A stretch of 64,000 nt of DNA, taken from positions 2,124,501 to 2,188,500 of the forward strand of contig NC_015385.1 in NCBI RefSeq assembly GCF_000195275.1, given 5' to 3'. The notes below the pieces were generated by a model. It made no database searches. It was not told where the DNA came from and saw nothing but the letters and a program-made list of their open reading frames with translations. Made by a program: the position numbers and the translations under genes. The DNA comes from Treponema succinifaciens DSM 2489 (GTDB lineage: Bacteria > Spirochaetota > Spirochaetia > Treponematales > Treponemataceae). Shown one piece after another: positions 35,640 through 43,364 of the stretch (positions are counted from its first letter, which is position 1; the number at the start of each line of letters is the position of its first letter).

Positions 35640-35676
35640 CCGTGTGGCCGCCCCCTTTGCCATGCGGATTTTTTTA
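35640..35676 (+). terminator. Terminator after the beta-barrel gene
   Basis: CCGTGTGGC pairs with GCCATGCGG (two G-T pairs) and is followed by seven T. A second hairpin with a T-run follows at 35694. Confidence 0.8.
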
Positions 35677-35693
35677 TTGAGCACGGTAATTTT

Positions 35694-35721
35694 CCCCTCT
35701 CATTGCGGAGGGGATTTTTTT
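35694..35721 (+). terminator. Second terminator, overlapping the 3' end of the convergent gene
   Basis: CCCCTC-TCATTGCG-GAGGGG followed by ATTTTTTT on the plus strand. The last codons of the leftward gene at 35700-36395 lie inside this hairpin. Confidence 0.8.
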
Positions 35722-36395
35722 GTTTTTGGGACTGCGCTGTTTAGTTTTTTTATCTGGCGCTCCACATTCTGCGCAAAGTTTCCGTAAGCGGAATTATCCG
35801 CAATCGACATGGCAGAAAGATACGGAACAAGCTTTTCGTTTATTGTCCGCACAAGCCTTCCCTTTATTGAATACGCGCTTTCATTTTTTAACGCCCTTCC
35901 GCGCACAAACTCATCGTTCGCCTTGTAAAAATCATTCTCGGCATTCCGCAAAGACTGAATCAGTTCCGCCACGCCATCCAAAGACGCAGCGTCACTTTTT
36001 TCCTGCTCCCTCGAAAAATCCTCCAGTATGCTTTCTATAAGCGAAGACTTTGACGAATAGTTTTCCGAAGTAATTTTAAGACCGTACTTTTTGAACACGG
36101 CAAGAAGACGCTTGGCGCACTCTCTTTTTTCCGCCGAAGGAAACACCGCATAGCCTTTTAAAAGCGCATTCAGCTTCCTGATTTCCTCATTGCGCGCCCT
36201 GTCTTTTTCCGCCAGAGAACTTTTAACCCTGTCCTGCATAATCGCCGTCGTGATTTTTGCAGAAAGCCTTTCAATCTCGCCGAATATTTCCGCAAGAAAC
36301 TTGTCCTCAATCTCAAAATCCTTGTAAAGCCGCACAAAATAATCAGAAAGTCCGTCTGCAGCCGTTACACGTATTGAATTTCTAAGCTTATTCAT
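35700..36395 (-). CDS. DUF6261-like helical protein
   Basis: About 231 residues from the ATG at 36395, which has GGAGGA directly upstream. All-helical and charged: LSAKITTAIMQDRVKSSLAE, then DRARNEEIRKLNALLKGYAV, then SLRNAENDFYKANDEFVRGR. The spacing of D..R...(I/F)..L, a Tyr-Gly segment and a late A..DF resembles DUF6261, common in Bacteroidetes. Function unknown. The seven 41-bp repeats begin 15 bp upstream of its start codon, so the array is its promoter region. Confidence 0.65.
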   Translation of the reverse strand: MNKLRNSIRVTAADGLSDYFVRLYKDFEIEDKFLAEIFGEIERLSAKITTAIMQDRVKSSLAEKDRARNEEIRKLNALLKGYAVFPSAEKRECAKRLLAVFKKYGLKITSENYSSKSSLIESILEDFSREQEKSDAASLDGVAELIQSLRNAENDFYKANDEFVRGRALKNESAYSIKGRLVRTINEKLVPYLSAMSIADNSAYGNFAQNVERQIKKLNSAVPKTKKSPPQ

Positions 36396-36410
36396 TGCTC
36401 CTCCACTCAA

Positions 36411-36670
36411 AATCACCATGATTTTTATAGAAAATAAATATTTTTTAACAAAATCATAATGATTATAATAAAAAACAAATACTTTTAATGAAAATCAAAA
36501 TGATTATGTATAATAACAAATATTTTTGAATAAAATCATAATGATTGTATTAAACATAACATATTTTTTAGAATAATCATAATGATTTTTATAGAAAACT
36601 AATATTTTCACAAAAAATCACCGTGATTGTAGCAAATAATAAATATTTTTAACAAAAATCGTTATGATTA
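36411..36670. repeat. Seven tandem 41-bp repeats, each with an AATCA-N3-TGATT dyad
   Basis: The dyad AATCAnnnTGATT (variants such as AATCATAATGATT) begins at 36411, 36452, 36493, 36534, 36575, 36616 and 36657, exactly 41 bp apart every time. The sequence between is also conserved (an ATA/TAA-rich piece, then AAATATTTTTAA), so this is a tandem repeat and not a CRISPR array. The array fills the space upstream of the DUF6261-like gene. Exact spacing close to four helical turns suggests same-face protein binding or phased A-tract bending. Confidence 0.92.
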
Positions 36671-36673
36671 TAA

Positions 36674-36785
36674 TAGTTACTTTGCAACAATCAGCGTGTA
36701 GCGCATTATTGTGCTATTTTGAACCAGGAAACCGTACCTTGGAGCCAGTTTTATGCTGAATACATTTATAATGCGTTTGCACGGG
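36674..36785 (+). repeat. Dispersed short element, copy A (left end missing)
   Basis: Begins TAGTTACTTTGCAACA and continues through CAGCGTGTAGCGCATTAT, GGAGCCAGTTTTATGCTGAA and TTATAATGCGTTTGC, then a decayed end (ACGGG in place of CCTG). Over about 105 bp it is nearly identical to the right half of the full copy at 48000-48207. It directly abuts the 41-bp array. Confidence 0.85.
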
Positions 36786-36928
36786 AATGACATAAAACTT
36801 ATGCCTGGCGGCGACTGTTTTCAAAGAAAAGCCGTTAGACTTTTATAATCCGTGTGGCAATTCCCCTTCAAACTAATTTTTAACACAATCAACACAAAGG
36901 CAAAACACTTGGCGCAAATAATGCCTGT

Positions 36929-38992
36929 ATGAACTTTGATGAAATATTGTCTGGCAAAAACCTTTACACTGTTTTTCAGCCGATTGTCTCGCTGGAAACT
37001 GGAGACGTATTTGCTTACGAGGCTCTCACAAGAATTGACGAGTCGGTTTACATCGGAAGCATAAAAAATCTGTTCAAAATTTCAGAGGACGCAAGCCTTT
37101 CCTGGCAGCTTGAAAAAAAGTGCATAAAGTCCGCGCTCAAGACTGCAAGGGCTTTGGGGCTCAAGCGCAAGCTGTTCCTGAACATAAATCCAAACGTCCT
37201 TCTGGAAGAAGAGTTTCAGGAAAACTACATAAAGAGCAAGCTTGAAAAAAACGGAATAGAGCCGTCAAGCATCGTGTTTGAAATAACCGGTCAGAAACTT
37301 AAAGGCTCGGAGCAAAAACTTTGCGATGCTGTTCTTCACTTTAAAAATCAAAAACTAAAGATTGCGATTGACGACATCGGTGAGTCCTATGCTGCCCTTA
37401 ACAGAATCTGCACTCTTAATCCGGACTTTATAAAAATCAGCATAGACTTGGTTCAGTCTGTTCACAAGGACAAAGTAAAAAAGGAGATTGTAAGAAGCCT
37501 GAGCGCGTTCTGCAAAAACTCTGGAATCAAGCTGATTGCCGTCGGAGTTGAAACAGAAGAAAATCTTGCGACAATAATGGAACTTGGCATTCCTTACGCC
37601 CAAGGATTTTTTACAGGAAAGCCGGAACGTGTTTTTACTAAGACAAGCAAAGAGGCGTTTGTAAGAATAATTTCATACCAGAACAAAAAAAGCTCAAAGT
37701 TCGTTGAAGAAAAAAAGAGCATTGACAAGAAAAAGACACAGGCAATCATTCCCACGGAAGGAATAAAGCAAGACAGCCGCCCTATTTCGCAAATCACAAG
37801 AAAAGGAATGACAATTCCAGAAACCATGGCGGTTGCGGATGTTCTTGCCTTGTTTAACGCGAACCCGGAAATTTCAATCTTCACTGTTGTGGACAGCGCA
37901 AGCAAAGTCATGGGAATTATTCCGCGCATTACGTTGTTCAAGGTTCTGGGCACTCAATACGGATTCAGCATTTATTCCAAGAAGCCGATTTCGCGCCTAA
38001 TGGTTACGGATTATCTTGCAGTCGATTTTTTTGAGCCGGTGGAAGTTGTTGCGTCAAAGGCGGCATCCCGTGCGGAAGAGCATCTTTACGACCCGATTGT
38101 TGTTGAGCAGAACGGAATTTATTTTGGTGTTGTCATATTCAAGGACTTGCTTGAAATCATCGTGAATGTTGAAGTTCTTGAACGTACACAGGAGCTTAAC
38201 AAGACCACAAGAAAGCTCTTGGAGCAGGAAGCAATGCAGCAGCGCGACTTAAAGCTTGCCGAGATTGTTCAGAAAAGCATTTATCCTAGCCGCGCGCCAA
38301 AAACTTCCAAGTGGGACTGCGCATACATCTTTAAACCGATGGCTTCTGTTTCCGGCGATGTCTATGACTTTTACTACGATGACAAAGGCAGCCTGAATGG
38401 AGCCGCGCTTTTCGATGTTTCCGGGCACGGAGTCGCTTCCGGGCTTGTGGGAATTCTTTCCAAGTATCTTGCCAAGGACACTTTCCGCGAAAACAAAAAC
38501 GAGGAGCTAAGCGCGCTTGCAAGAACATTCAACAAAAAACTCATAAAGGAAAAGGCGAATGTTGAAAACTATCTTACAGGAATTCTTCTGCGTATAACGG
38601 ACAGCAAGATTGAATACGTGAATGCCGGACACACGGACTTGCTCTGCATTGACAGCAAAAGAAAAGTTTCGGTTGCAGGTGGAGCGAACGGAAGCTTTAG
38701 AGGCTCGTTTCTTGGAATTGAAGGACTGCCAGACAATTTTGAAACTGTGGACATTCCACTTGAAAAAAACTCGTGCTACATCATGTTCACGGACTGCCTC
38801 ACAGAAAGCCGAAACCTTGCAGGAGACGAGCTTGGCATTGAGCTTCTTCAAAAAATTCTTGCAAGAGCTCCACAAGGAACAAGCGCAAAGCAGCTTCTGG
38901 AATATTTAATCGACATTTTTGAAGCGTTTACAGAAGCCGTTCCTTTGCGCGACGACCTTACAGTTATTGTGCTTAAGTATCTTGGTGAATGA
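36929..38992 (+). CDS. EAL - CBS pair - SpoIIE phosphatase signalling protein
   Basis: 687 residues, no membrane segment. Residues about 1-235 are an EAL domain (FQPIVSLETG, YEALTR) whose catalytic motifs have drifted: the usual DDFGTGYS reads DDIGESYA and the EGVE reads VGVE, so it is probably a c-di-GMP-binding or structural domain rather than a phosphodiesterase. About 285-410 are two CBS-type repeats (adenylate-sensing elsewhere). A short coiled coil (ERTQELNKTTRKLLEQEA) leads to a SpoIIE/RsbU PP2C-type phosphatase (about 445-685) with GDVYDFYYDD, LFDVSGHGVASG and LRDDLTVIVL. It likely dephosphorylates an anti-sigma antagonist or similar partner; none is adjacent. It lies just before phoB. 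Confidence 0.88.
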   Translation: MNFDEILSGKNLYTVFQPIVSLETGDVFAYEALTRIDESVYIGSIKNLFKISEDASLSWQLEKKCIKSALKTARALGLKRKLFLNINPNVLLEEEFQENYIKSKLEKNGIEPSSIVFEITGQKLKGSEQKLCDAVLHFKNQKLKIAIDDIGESYAALNRICTLNPDFIKISIDLVQSVHKDKVKKEIVRSLSAFCKNSGIKLIAVGVETEENLATIMELGIPYAQGFFTGKPERVFTKTSKEAFVRIISYQNKKSSKFVEEKKSIDKKKTQAIIPTEGIKQDSRPISQITRKGMTIPETMAVADVLALFNANPEISIFTVVDSASKVMGIIPRITLFKVLGTQYGFSIYSKKPISRLMVTDYLAVDFFEPVEVVASKAASRAEEHLYDPIVVEQNGIYFGVVIFKDLLEIIVNVEVLERTQELNKTTRKLLEQEAMQQRDLKLAEIVQKSIYPSRAPKTSKWDCAYIFKPMASVSGDVYDFYYDDKGSLNGAALFDVSGHGVASGLVGILSKYLAKDTFRENKNEELSALARTFNKKLIKEKANVENYLTGILLRITDSKIEYVNAGHTDLLCIDSKRKVSVAGGANGSFRGSFLGIEGLPDNFETVDIPLEKNSCYIMFTDCLTESRNLAGDELGIELLQKILARAPQGTSAKQLLEYLIDIFEAFTEAVPLRDDLTVIVLKYLGE

Positions 38993-39015
38993 GCAAACAA
39001 AAGGCGTGTTAAAAT

Positions 39016-39032
39016 TTAACAGAGTTTTAACA
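39016..39032 (+). promoter_or_regulatory. Pho-box-like TTAACA pair upstream of phoB
   Basis: Two perfect TTAACA hexamers (39016-39021 and 39027-39032) 11 bp apart, just upstream of the phoB -35. This fits autoregulation of phoB-phoR. Confidence 0.6.
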
Positions 39033-39041
39033 TTCCGAATA

Positions 39042-39069
39042 TTGAAAACCGGTGCGTTTGCTCTATAAT
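39042..39069 (+). promoter_or_regulatory. phoB promoter, leaderless type
   Basis: TTGAAA (39042-39047), 16 bp, TATAAT (39064-39069). The phoB ATG begins nine bases after the -10 and no ribosome site is present. Confidence 0.65.
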
Positions 39070-39078
39070 GAAATTGCT

Positions 39079-39774
39079 ATGAAAATACTGATTGTAGATG
39101 ACGAAGAGCCAATCCGCGAGCTTATTAAATACAATGTTGAAAAACAAAAGTACGAAACGTTCACGGCAGAAAATGGACAGCAGGCACTGGAACTTTGCCG
39201 CAACAAAAATCCAGACCTTGTAATTCTTGACCTTATGCTTCCAGACATGAGCGGACTGGACATCTGCCGCATAATCAGAAACGACAGTTCCATAAAGAAC
39301 ATTCCAATCATCATGGTTACTGCCAAGACAGAAGATTCCGACATTGTAACAGGTCTTGAGCTTGGAGCAGATGACTATGTAACAAAGCCGTTCAGCCCTA
39401 AAGTTCTGCTTGCAAGAATCCAAAGTGTTTTGCGCAGAAAGGGAGAAGCATTCCGTTCAAATTCAGACGAGGATATAAAAATCCGCTCACTTGTAATTTC
39501 ACCGCTCAAGCACAAAGTTACGCAGAACGGAAAAGAGGTTGAACTTAGCGCAACGGAATTTTCTATTCTTGAATTTCTTGCGCGGCACAAGGGACAGGTC
39601 TTTAGCCGGCAACAGATTATCAATGCGGTAAAAGGCTCAAGCTATCCTGTAACAGACCGGTCAATTGATGTTCAGATTCTTGGCATAAGAAAAAAAATCG
39701 GAGACAGCCCGGAAAGCTCAAATCCGTTCATTGAAACTTTGCGTGGCGTTGGCTACAGAATTTGCGAGGAATAA
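39079..39774 (+). CDS. phoB: Phosphate-regulon response regulator PhoB/PhoP
   Basis: About 231 residues. Receiver domain: ILIVDDEEPIREL, phospho-acceptor Asp51 in LVILDLMLPDMSG, Lys in VTKPF. C-terminal OmpR-type winged helix: ELSATEFSILEFLARHKGQV, then IQILGIRKKIGD and IETLRGVGYRI. It pairs with the kinase that starts 3 bp later and is predicted to activate pst genes when phosphate is low. The ATG at 39079 starts the receiver directly and has a TATAAT nine bases before it. Confidence 0.92.
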   Translation: MKILIVDDEEPIRELIKYNVEKQKYETFTAENGQQALELCRNKNPDLVILDLMLPDMSGLDICRIIRNDSSIKNIPIIMVTAKTEDSDIVTGLELGADDYVTKPFSPKVLLARIQSVLRRKGEAFRSNSDEDIKIRSLVISPLKHKVTQNGKEVELSATEFSILEFLARHKGQVFSRQQIINAVKGSSYPVTDRSIDVQILGIRKKIGDSPESSNPFIETLRGVGYRICEE

Positions 39775-39777
39775 TAT

Positions 39778-41196
39778 ATGCACAGGACTTTAAAAATCCA
39801 CACGTTGCTTTTTGTCTTTAACGGAATTTTGCTTGCATCCGGATTCACCGTTTTGCTTTTTGTGTGCCTGTGGGCGTTGGAAAGCACCGCAGTTGACCAG
39901 ACAGAAGCAAACCTAAAATCATTCGCGCATTCACTTGTAAAAATTATTCCGCAGGACAAAAAAAACGCAGACATTTTTATAAAGGAACTCACACATTCCG
40001 ATGACTCGTTCAGGATTACGCTTATAAATAATGACGGAACAGTTGCGGCGGATTCAGTTTCCAAACCAAGCGAAATGGAAAACCACAGCTACAGAAAAGA
40101 AGTGCGTCTTGCTCTGGAAGGAAAAGAAGCAAGCTCAATTCACACAAGCTCCACAAACGGAAAAAGATTTATGTACTATGCGATTCCTCTTTCCACAAAC
40201 GAAGTTTTTTCCGCGCTTAGAATTTCCATGCCGATTGAAGAAACTGTATTCTTTTCGTCTTCCATAAAAAATATTTTTGTAATTTCAACAATTCTGATTT
40301 TTGCGCTTGTGCTGATTGTTTCGTTTTATATTTCAAGTAAAACTGTGCGTCCGATTTTACTGATGAAAAAGGCAACGGAAGAATATGCAAAGGGAAACTT
40401 TGATTTTCACCTGAATATTTCTTCTCCTCAGGAAATAGCGGAACTTGCGCAGTCGTTCAATTCAATGACAGACAGAATTACACAGAACATTCAAAGCTTG
40501 AAAAAAGTTGAGCAAATCCGAAAAGATTTTGTTGCAAATGTAAGCCACGAATTAAAAACTCCGGTAACTTCAATAAAAGGATTCACGGAAACTTTGCTTG
40601 ACGATGGAATCAACGAACCTGAAACCGCAAAGCATTTTCTTGGAATTATAAACACACAGTGCGAGCGTCTCATAAATATAATAGAAGATTTGCTCACGTT
40701 AAGCCGTCTTGAAACAGATGACGGAGTCCTTGAAACCGTAAAGACAGATCTTGTGCAGATTGCAAAAAAAGCCTGCTCAAATCTTGAAAGCGCAGCAACC
40801 GAAAAACAAATCAGAATAAATTTCAGCTCAAGCAAAAAGGAAATTTTTATAAAAGGAAATCCGGGGCTTCTTGAACAGGTGATAACAAATTTAATAGACA
40901 ACTCAGTAAAATATTGCCCGGAAAAAAGCATTGTTTTCTGTTCTCTTTCTGAAAATTCCGGCAAAGCAAAAATAATTGTGGAAGACAATGGAAACGGAAT
41001 TCCTGATGAATACAAGGACAGAATTTTTGAAAGGTTCTACAGAGTTGACAAAGGAAGAAGCCGCGAACACGGAGGAACTGGACTTGGACTTTCCATTGCA
41101 AGGCACATTGTAAATATTCATGGCGGAACAATAAAAGAAACCGGGCGGTCGGACAAAAAGAAAGGCGCGCATTTTGAAATAGAACTTCCGCTTTAA
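39778..41196 (+). CDS. phoR: Phosphate-regulon sensor histidine kinase PhoR
   Basis: 472 residues. A first membrane segment (about 9-32), a roughly 130-residue external region, a second segment (ISTILIFALVLIVSFYIS), a HAMP domain, then HisKA with His257 in FVANVSHELKTPVTSIKGFT and HATPase_c with EQVITNLIDNSVKY, VEDNGNGIP and GGTGLGLSIARH. GAGGA for translation lies in the end of phoB. Context (Pst genes 3.5 kb upstream, Pho-box-like sites) supports PhoR; PhoU is expected to mediate the signal. Confidence 0.9.
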   Translation: MHRTLKIHTLLFVFNGILLASGFTVLLFVCLWALESTAVDQTEANLKSFAHSLVKIIPQDKKNADIFIKELTHSDDSFRITLINNDGTVAADSVSKPSEMENHSYRKEVRLALEGKEASSIHTSSTNGKRFMYYAIPLSTNEVFSALRISMPIEETVFFSSSIKNIFVISTILIFALVLIVSFYISSKTVRPILLMKKATEEYAKGNFDFHLNISSPQEIAELAQSFNSMTDRITQNIQSLKKVEQIRKDFVANVSHELKTPVTSIKGFTETLLDDGINEPETAKHFLGIINTQCERLINIIEDLLTLSRLETDDGVLETVKTDLVQIAKKACSNLESAATEKQIRINFSSSKKEIFIKGNPGLLEQVITNLIDNSVKYCPEKSIVFCSLSENSGKAKIIVEDNGNGIPDEYKDRIFERFYRVDKGRSREHGGTGLGLSIARHIVNIHGGTIKETGRSDKKKGAHFEIELPL

Positions 41197-41257
41197 AATA
41201 TTTCAACTAAACGTAATTAATTCTGCAAAAAATATTTTTTTAAGCTAATTATATTGT

Positions 41258-41929
41258 ATGCAGAATTATATTTTAGATTACTCCAAATCCGGCAAGCAGC
41301 CAAACATAAGAGAACTCACGCTTTTAAATGGAATTTCTTATCCTGATGACGAAGAGCTTATAATGCTCATTTTGGGAAAAGGCACAAAAAACAATCCGAT
41401 TGAAAGCCTTGCTGAAAAAGTTACAAAGACAATAAATTCCAGCAACGAGGAAGAACTCATTCCCAATCTAAAAAAAATCAACGGAATGGGAGAAAGCCGC
41501 GCACTCATAATTGCAGCCGCCTTGGAGCTTGGAAGAAGAAGACGCGGAATTTTACGTTCATCAATAAATGCGCCCAAAGATGTGATTCCATTTTTGCAGC
41601 ATTACACGCTAATGCCGACCGAGCATTTTATTACAGTTACAGTAAACGGCGCAAAAGAAATTTTAAGCACAAGAGTTGTTTCAGTTGGAACAATAAACAA
41701 GGCGCTCATCCATCCGCGGGAAGTTTTTGCAAACGCAGTTTCTGAATACGCCTCTGGGATTATCTGCTGCCACAATCATCCGTGCGGACAATGTTATCCA
41801 AGCAACGCAGATATTGACTCCACAAAAATTCTTCAGAAGGCGGCAAAAATTTTAGGCATTGTATTTATGGATCACATAATAATAACAAAGGAAGACTACT
41901 TTAGTTTTTTGGAACACGGAATGCTGTGA
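41258..41929 (+). CDS. radC: RadC/JAB-domain protein
   Basis: 223 residues. An N-terminal helix-hairpin-helix region (LKKINGMGESRALIIAAALE) is followed by an MPN/JAMM domain with CCHNHPCGQCYPSNADIDST, the metal-binding HxH...D signature of RadC-family proteins. The usual HNHPSGDPxPS is altered to HNHPCGQCYPS, with ligands kept. The cellular role of RadC is unsettled. It starts 61 bp after phoR. Confidence 0.9.
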   Translation: MQNYILDYSKSGKQPNIRELTLLNGISYPDDEELIMLILGKGTKNNPIESLAEKVTKTINSSNEEELIPNLKKINGMGESRALIIAAALELGRRRRGILRSSINAPKDVIPFLQHYTLMPTEHFITVTVNGAKEILSTRVVSVGTINKALIHPREVFANAVSEYASGIICCHNHPCGQCYPSNADIDSTKILQKAAKILGIVFMDHIIITKEDYFSFLEHGML

Positions 41930-41932
41930 AAG

Positions 41933-41961
41933 TTGAATTTTGCAATAAAAGTTATTATATT
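41933..41961 (+). promoter_or_regulatory. Promoter of the htrA-like gene, leaderless type
   Basis: TTGAAT (41933-41938), 17 bp, TATATT (41956-41961), then seven bases to the ATG at 41969. No ribosome site is present. The -35 lies just after the radC stop. Confidence 0.5.
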
Positions 41962-41968
41962 TTTCAGC

Positions 41969-43210
41969 ATGAAACTCTACTCAAAAAAACAGCTTGTAAC
42001 TTATTCAATTTCAACAGGAATTCTTGCGGCAGTCGCAGTTTCCGTGTTCTTTACTTTTTTCAAAAATGATTCTTCAAAAAAATCCGGCAAAGAAATTTCA
42101 GCAGTAGAAAAAAATCAATCAGAATTAAAAGAAGAAATTCCGCAGACATTTGAAGCGTTTCCTGTCGCGGCGGAAAACGGCTCATACACGCAGGACGAAT
42201 CTCAAAACATTTCAGTGTACGAAAAATGCAACGAGGCAGTTGTAAACATCACTACAAAAGTGATGGGCTACAACTGGTTCTACGAGCCGATTGTGACAGA
42301 AAGCGGTTCTGGTTCCGGCTCAATTATCGACAAGCGCGGATACGTTGTAACAAATGTCCATGTAATAGAAAAAGCCTCTGTAATAAACATTTCACTTGCG
42401 GACGGAACAACTTACGAAGGAACAGTTGTAGGTCAGGACATAGAAAGCGACATTGCCGTTTTAAAATTTGAACCTGCGAAAGGTGCCGACTTAAAAACAA
42501 TTTCGTTCGGAAATTCTGGAAGCCTCAAGGTCGGACAAAAAGTCATCGCAATCGGAAATCCATTCGCACTTGAACGCACAATGACAACTGGAATTATTTC
42601 AGGACTTGGACGCCCAATTCAGAAAAGCGCAAACGTAATAATCCGAAATATGATTCAAACTGACGCCGCAATCAATCCGGGAAATTCAGGCGGTCCTCTT
42701 TTAGATAGCCAAGGACGCATGATTGGAATCAACACAATGATTTACTCTTCCAGCGGCTCTTCTGCCGGAGTCGGATTTGCAATTCCAGCAAGCACTGCCC
42801 GACGAGTTGTAAGCGACCTTTTAAAATACGGAAAAGTAAACCGCGGTACAATGAAACTTTCGCTCGTTCAAAACACAGCTCGAATCGCAAATTTTGCAGG
42901 ATATGAAATTTCTTCCGGCATGATTGTAAGCAGCGTAAAAAAAGGAAGCAAGGCGGATCAGGCAGGAATCAAAGGCGGAACTCAAGCAGTTCAGTACGGC
43001 ACTTTTTATCCGCAGACAATTTATCTTGGCGGCGACATCATAACAGAAATCAACGGAATAAAAATTTCAAAGCTTGCAGACTACTACAGCGCAATAGAAG
43101 ACAAAGTTCCAGGCGACGTTGTAACCGTAACCGTTTACCGTAACAGAAAATTTGAAAAGATAAAAATAGAACTAGAGGCGTCAAGCAACTCGCCTAATGC
43201 AAGCATATAA
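41969..43210 (+). CDS. HtrA/DegP-type serine protease, membrane-anchored
   Basis: 413 residues. An N-terminal membrane anchor (TYSISTGILAAVAVSVFFTF) is followed by a trypsin-fold protease: His in VVTNVHVIEKA, Asp in ESDIAVLKF, Ser in NPGNSGGPLLDSQG. A single C-terminal PDZ domain follows (GMIVSSVKKGSKADQAGIKG ... GGDIITEINGIKI). One PDZ and an anchor resemble DegS/HtrA of Gram-positives. Role: envelope protein quality control. A start at 41933 is possible but lacks a ribosome site. Confidence 0.92.
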   Translation: MKLYSKKQLVTYSISTGILAAVAVSVFFTFFKNDSSKKSGKEISAVEKNQSELKEEIPQTFEAFPVAAENGSYTQDESQNISVYEKCNEAVVNITTKVMGYNWFYEPIVTESGSGSGSIIDKRGYVVTNVHVIEKASVINISLADGTTYEGTVVGQDIESDIAVLKFEPAKGADLKTISFGNSGSLKVGQKVIAIGNPFALERTMTTGIISGLGRPIQKSANVIIRNMIQTDAAINPGNSGGPLLDSQGRMIGINTMIYSSSGSSAGVGFAIPASTARRVVSDLLKYGKVNRGTMKLSLVQNTARIANFAGYEISSGMIVSSVKKGSKADQAGIKGGTQAVQYGTFYPQTIYLGGDIITEINGIKISKLADYYSAIEDKVPGDVVTVTVYRNRKFEKIKIELEASSNSPNASI

Positions 43211-43213
43211 AAA

Positions 43214-43310
43214 CAATCAGCGTGTAGCGCATTATTGCGCGATTTTGAACCAGAAAACCGTGACTGGGAGCCAGTTTTATGCTGAATACATTTATAATGC
43301 GTTTGCCCTG
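43214..43310 (+). repeat. Dispersed short element, copy B (left end missing)
   Basis: Begins CAATCAGCGTGTAGCGCA and ends ATAATGCGTTTGCCCTG, matching the right half of the full copy at 48000-48207. Inside are GCGCA-TTAT-TGCGC and CTGG-GAG-CCAG stem-loops. It sits immediately after the protease gene and before the uvrB promoter. Confidence 0.85.
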
Positions 43311-43319
43311 AATCATCAA

Positions 43320-43347
43320 TTGAATTCCATAGATTTTTTTCTATACT
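43320..43347 (+). promoter_or_regulatory. uvrB promoter with very short leader
   Basis: TTGAAT (43320-43325), 16 bp, TATACT (43342-43347). The ATG is at 43365 and no Shine-Dalgarno lies between. The promoter abuts copy B of the short element. A LexA-type site is not evident. Confidence 0.45.
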
Positions 43348-43364
43348 TTATCTAAAATAAACGC

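Noticed and set aside
36411-36670. CRISPR array
   Set aside because: The whole 41-bp unit is repeated, including the parts that would be spacers. No cas genes are in the window.
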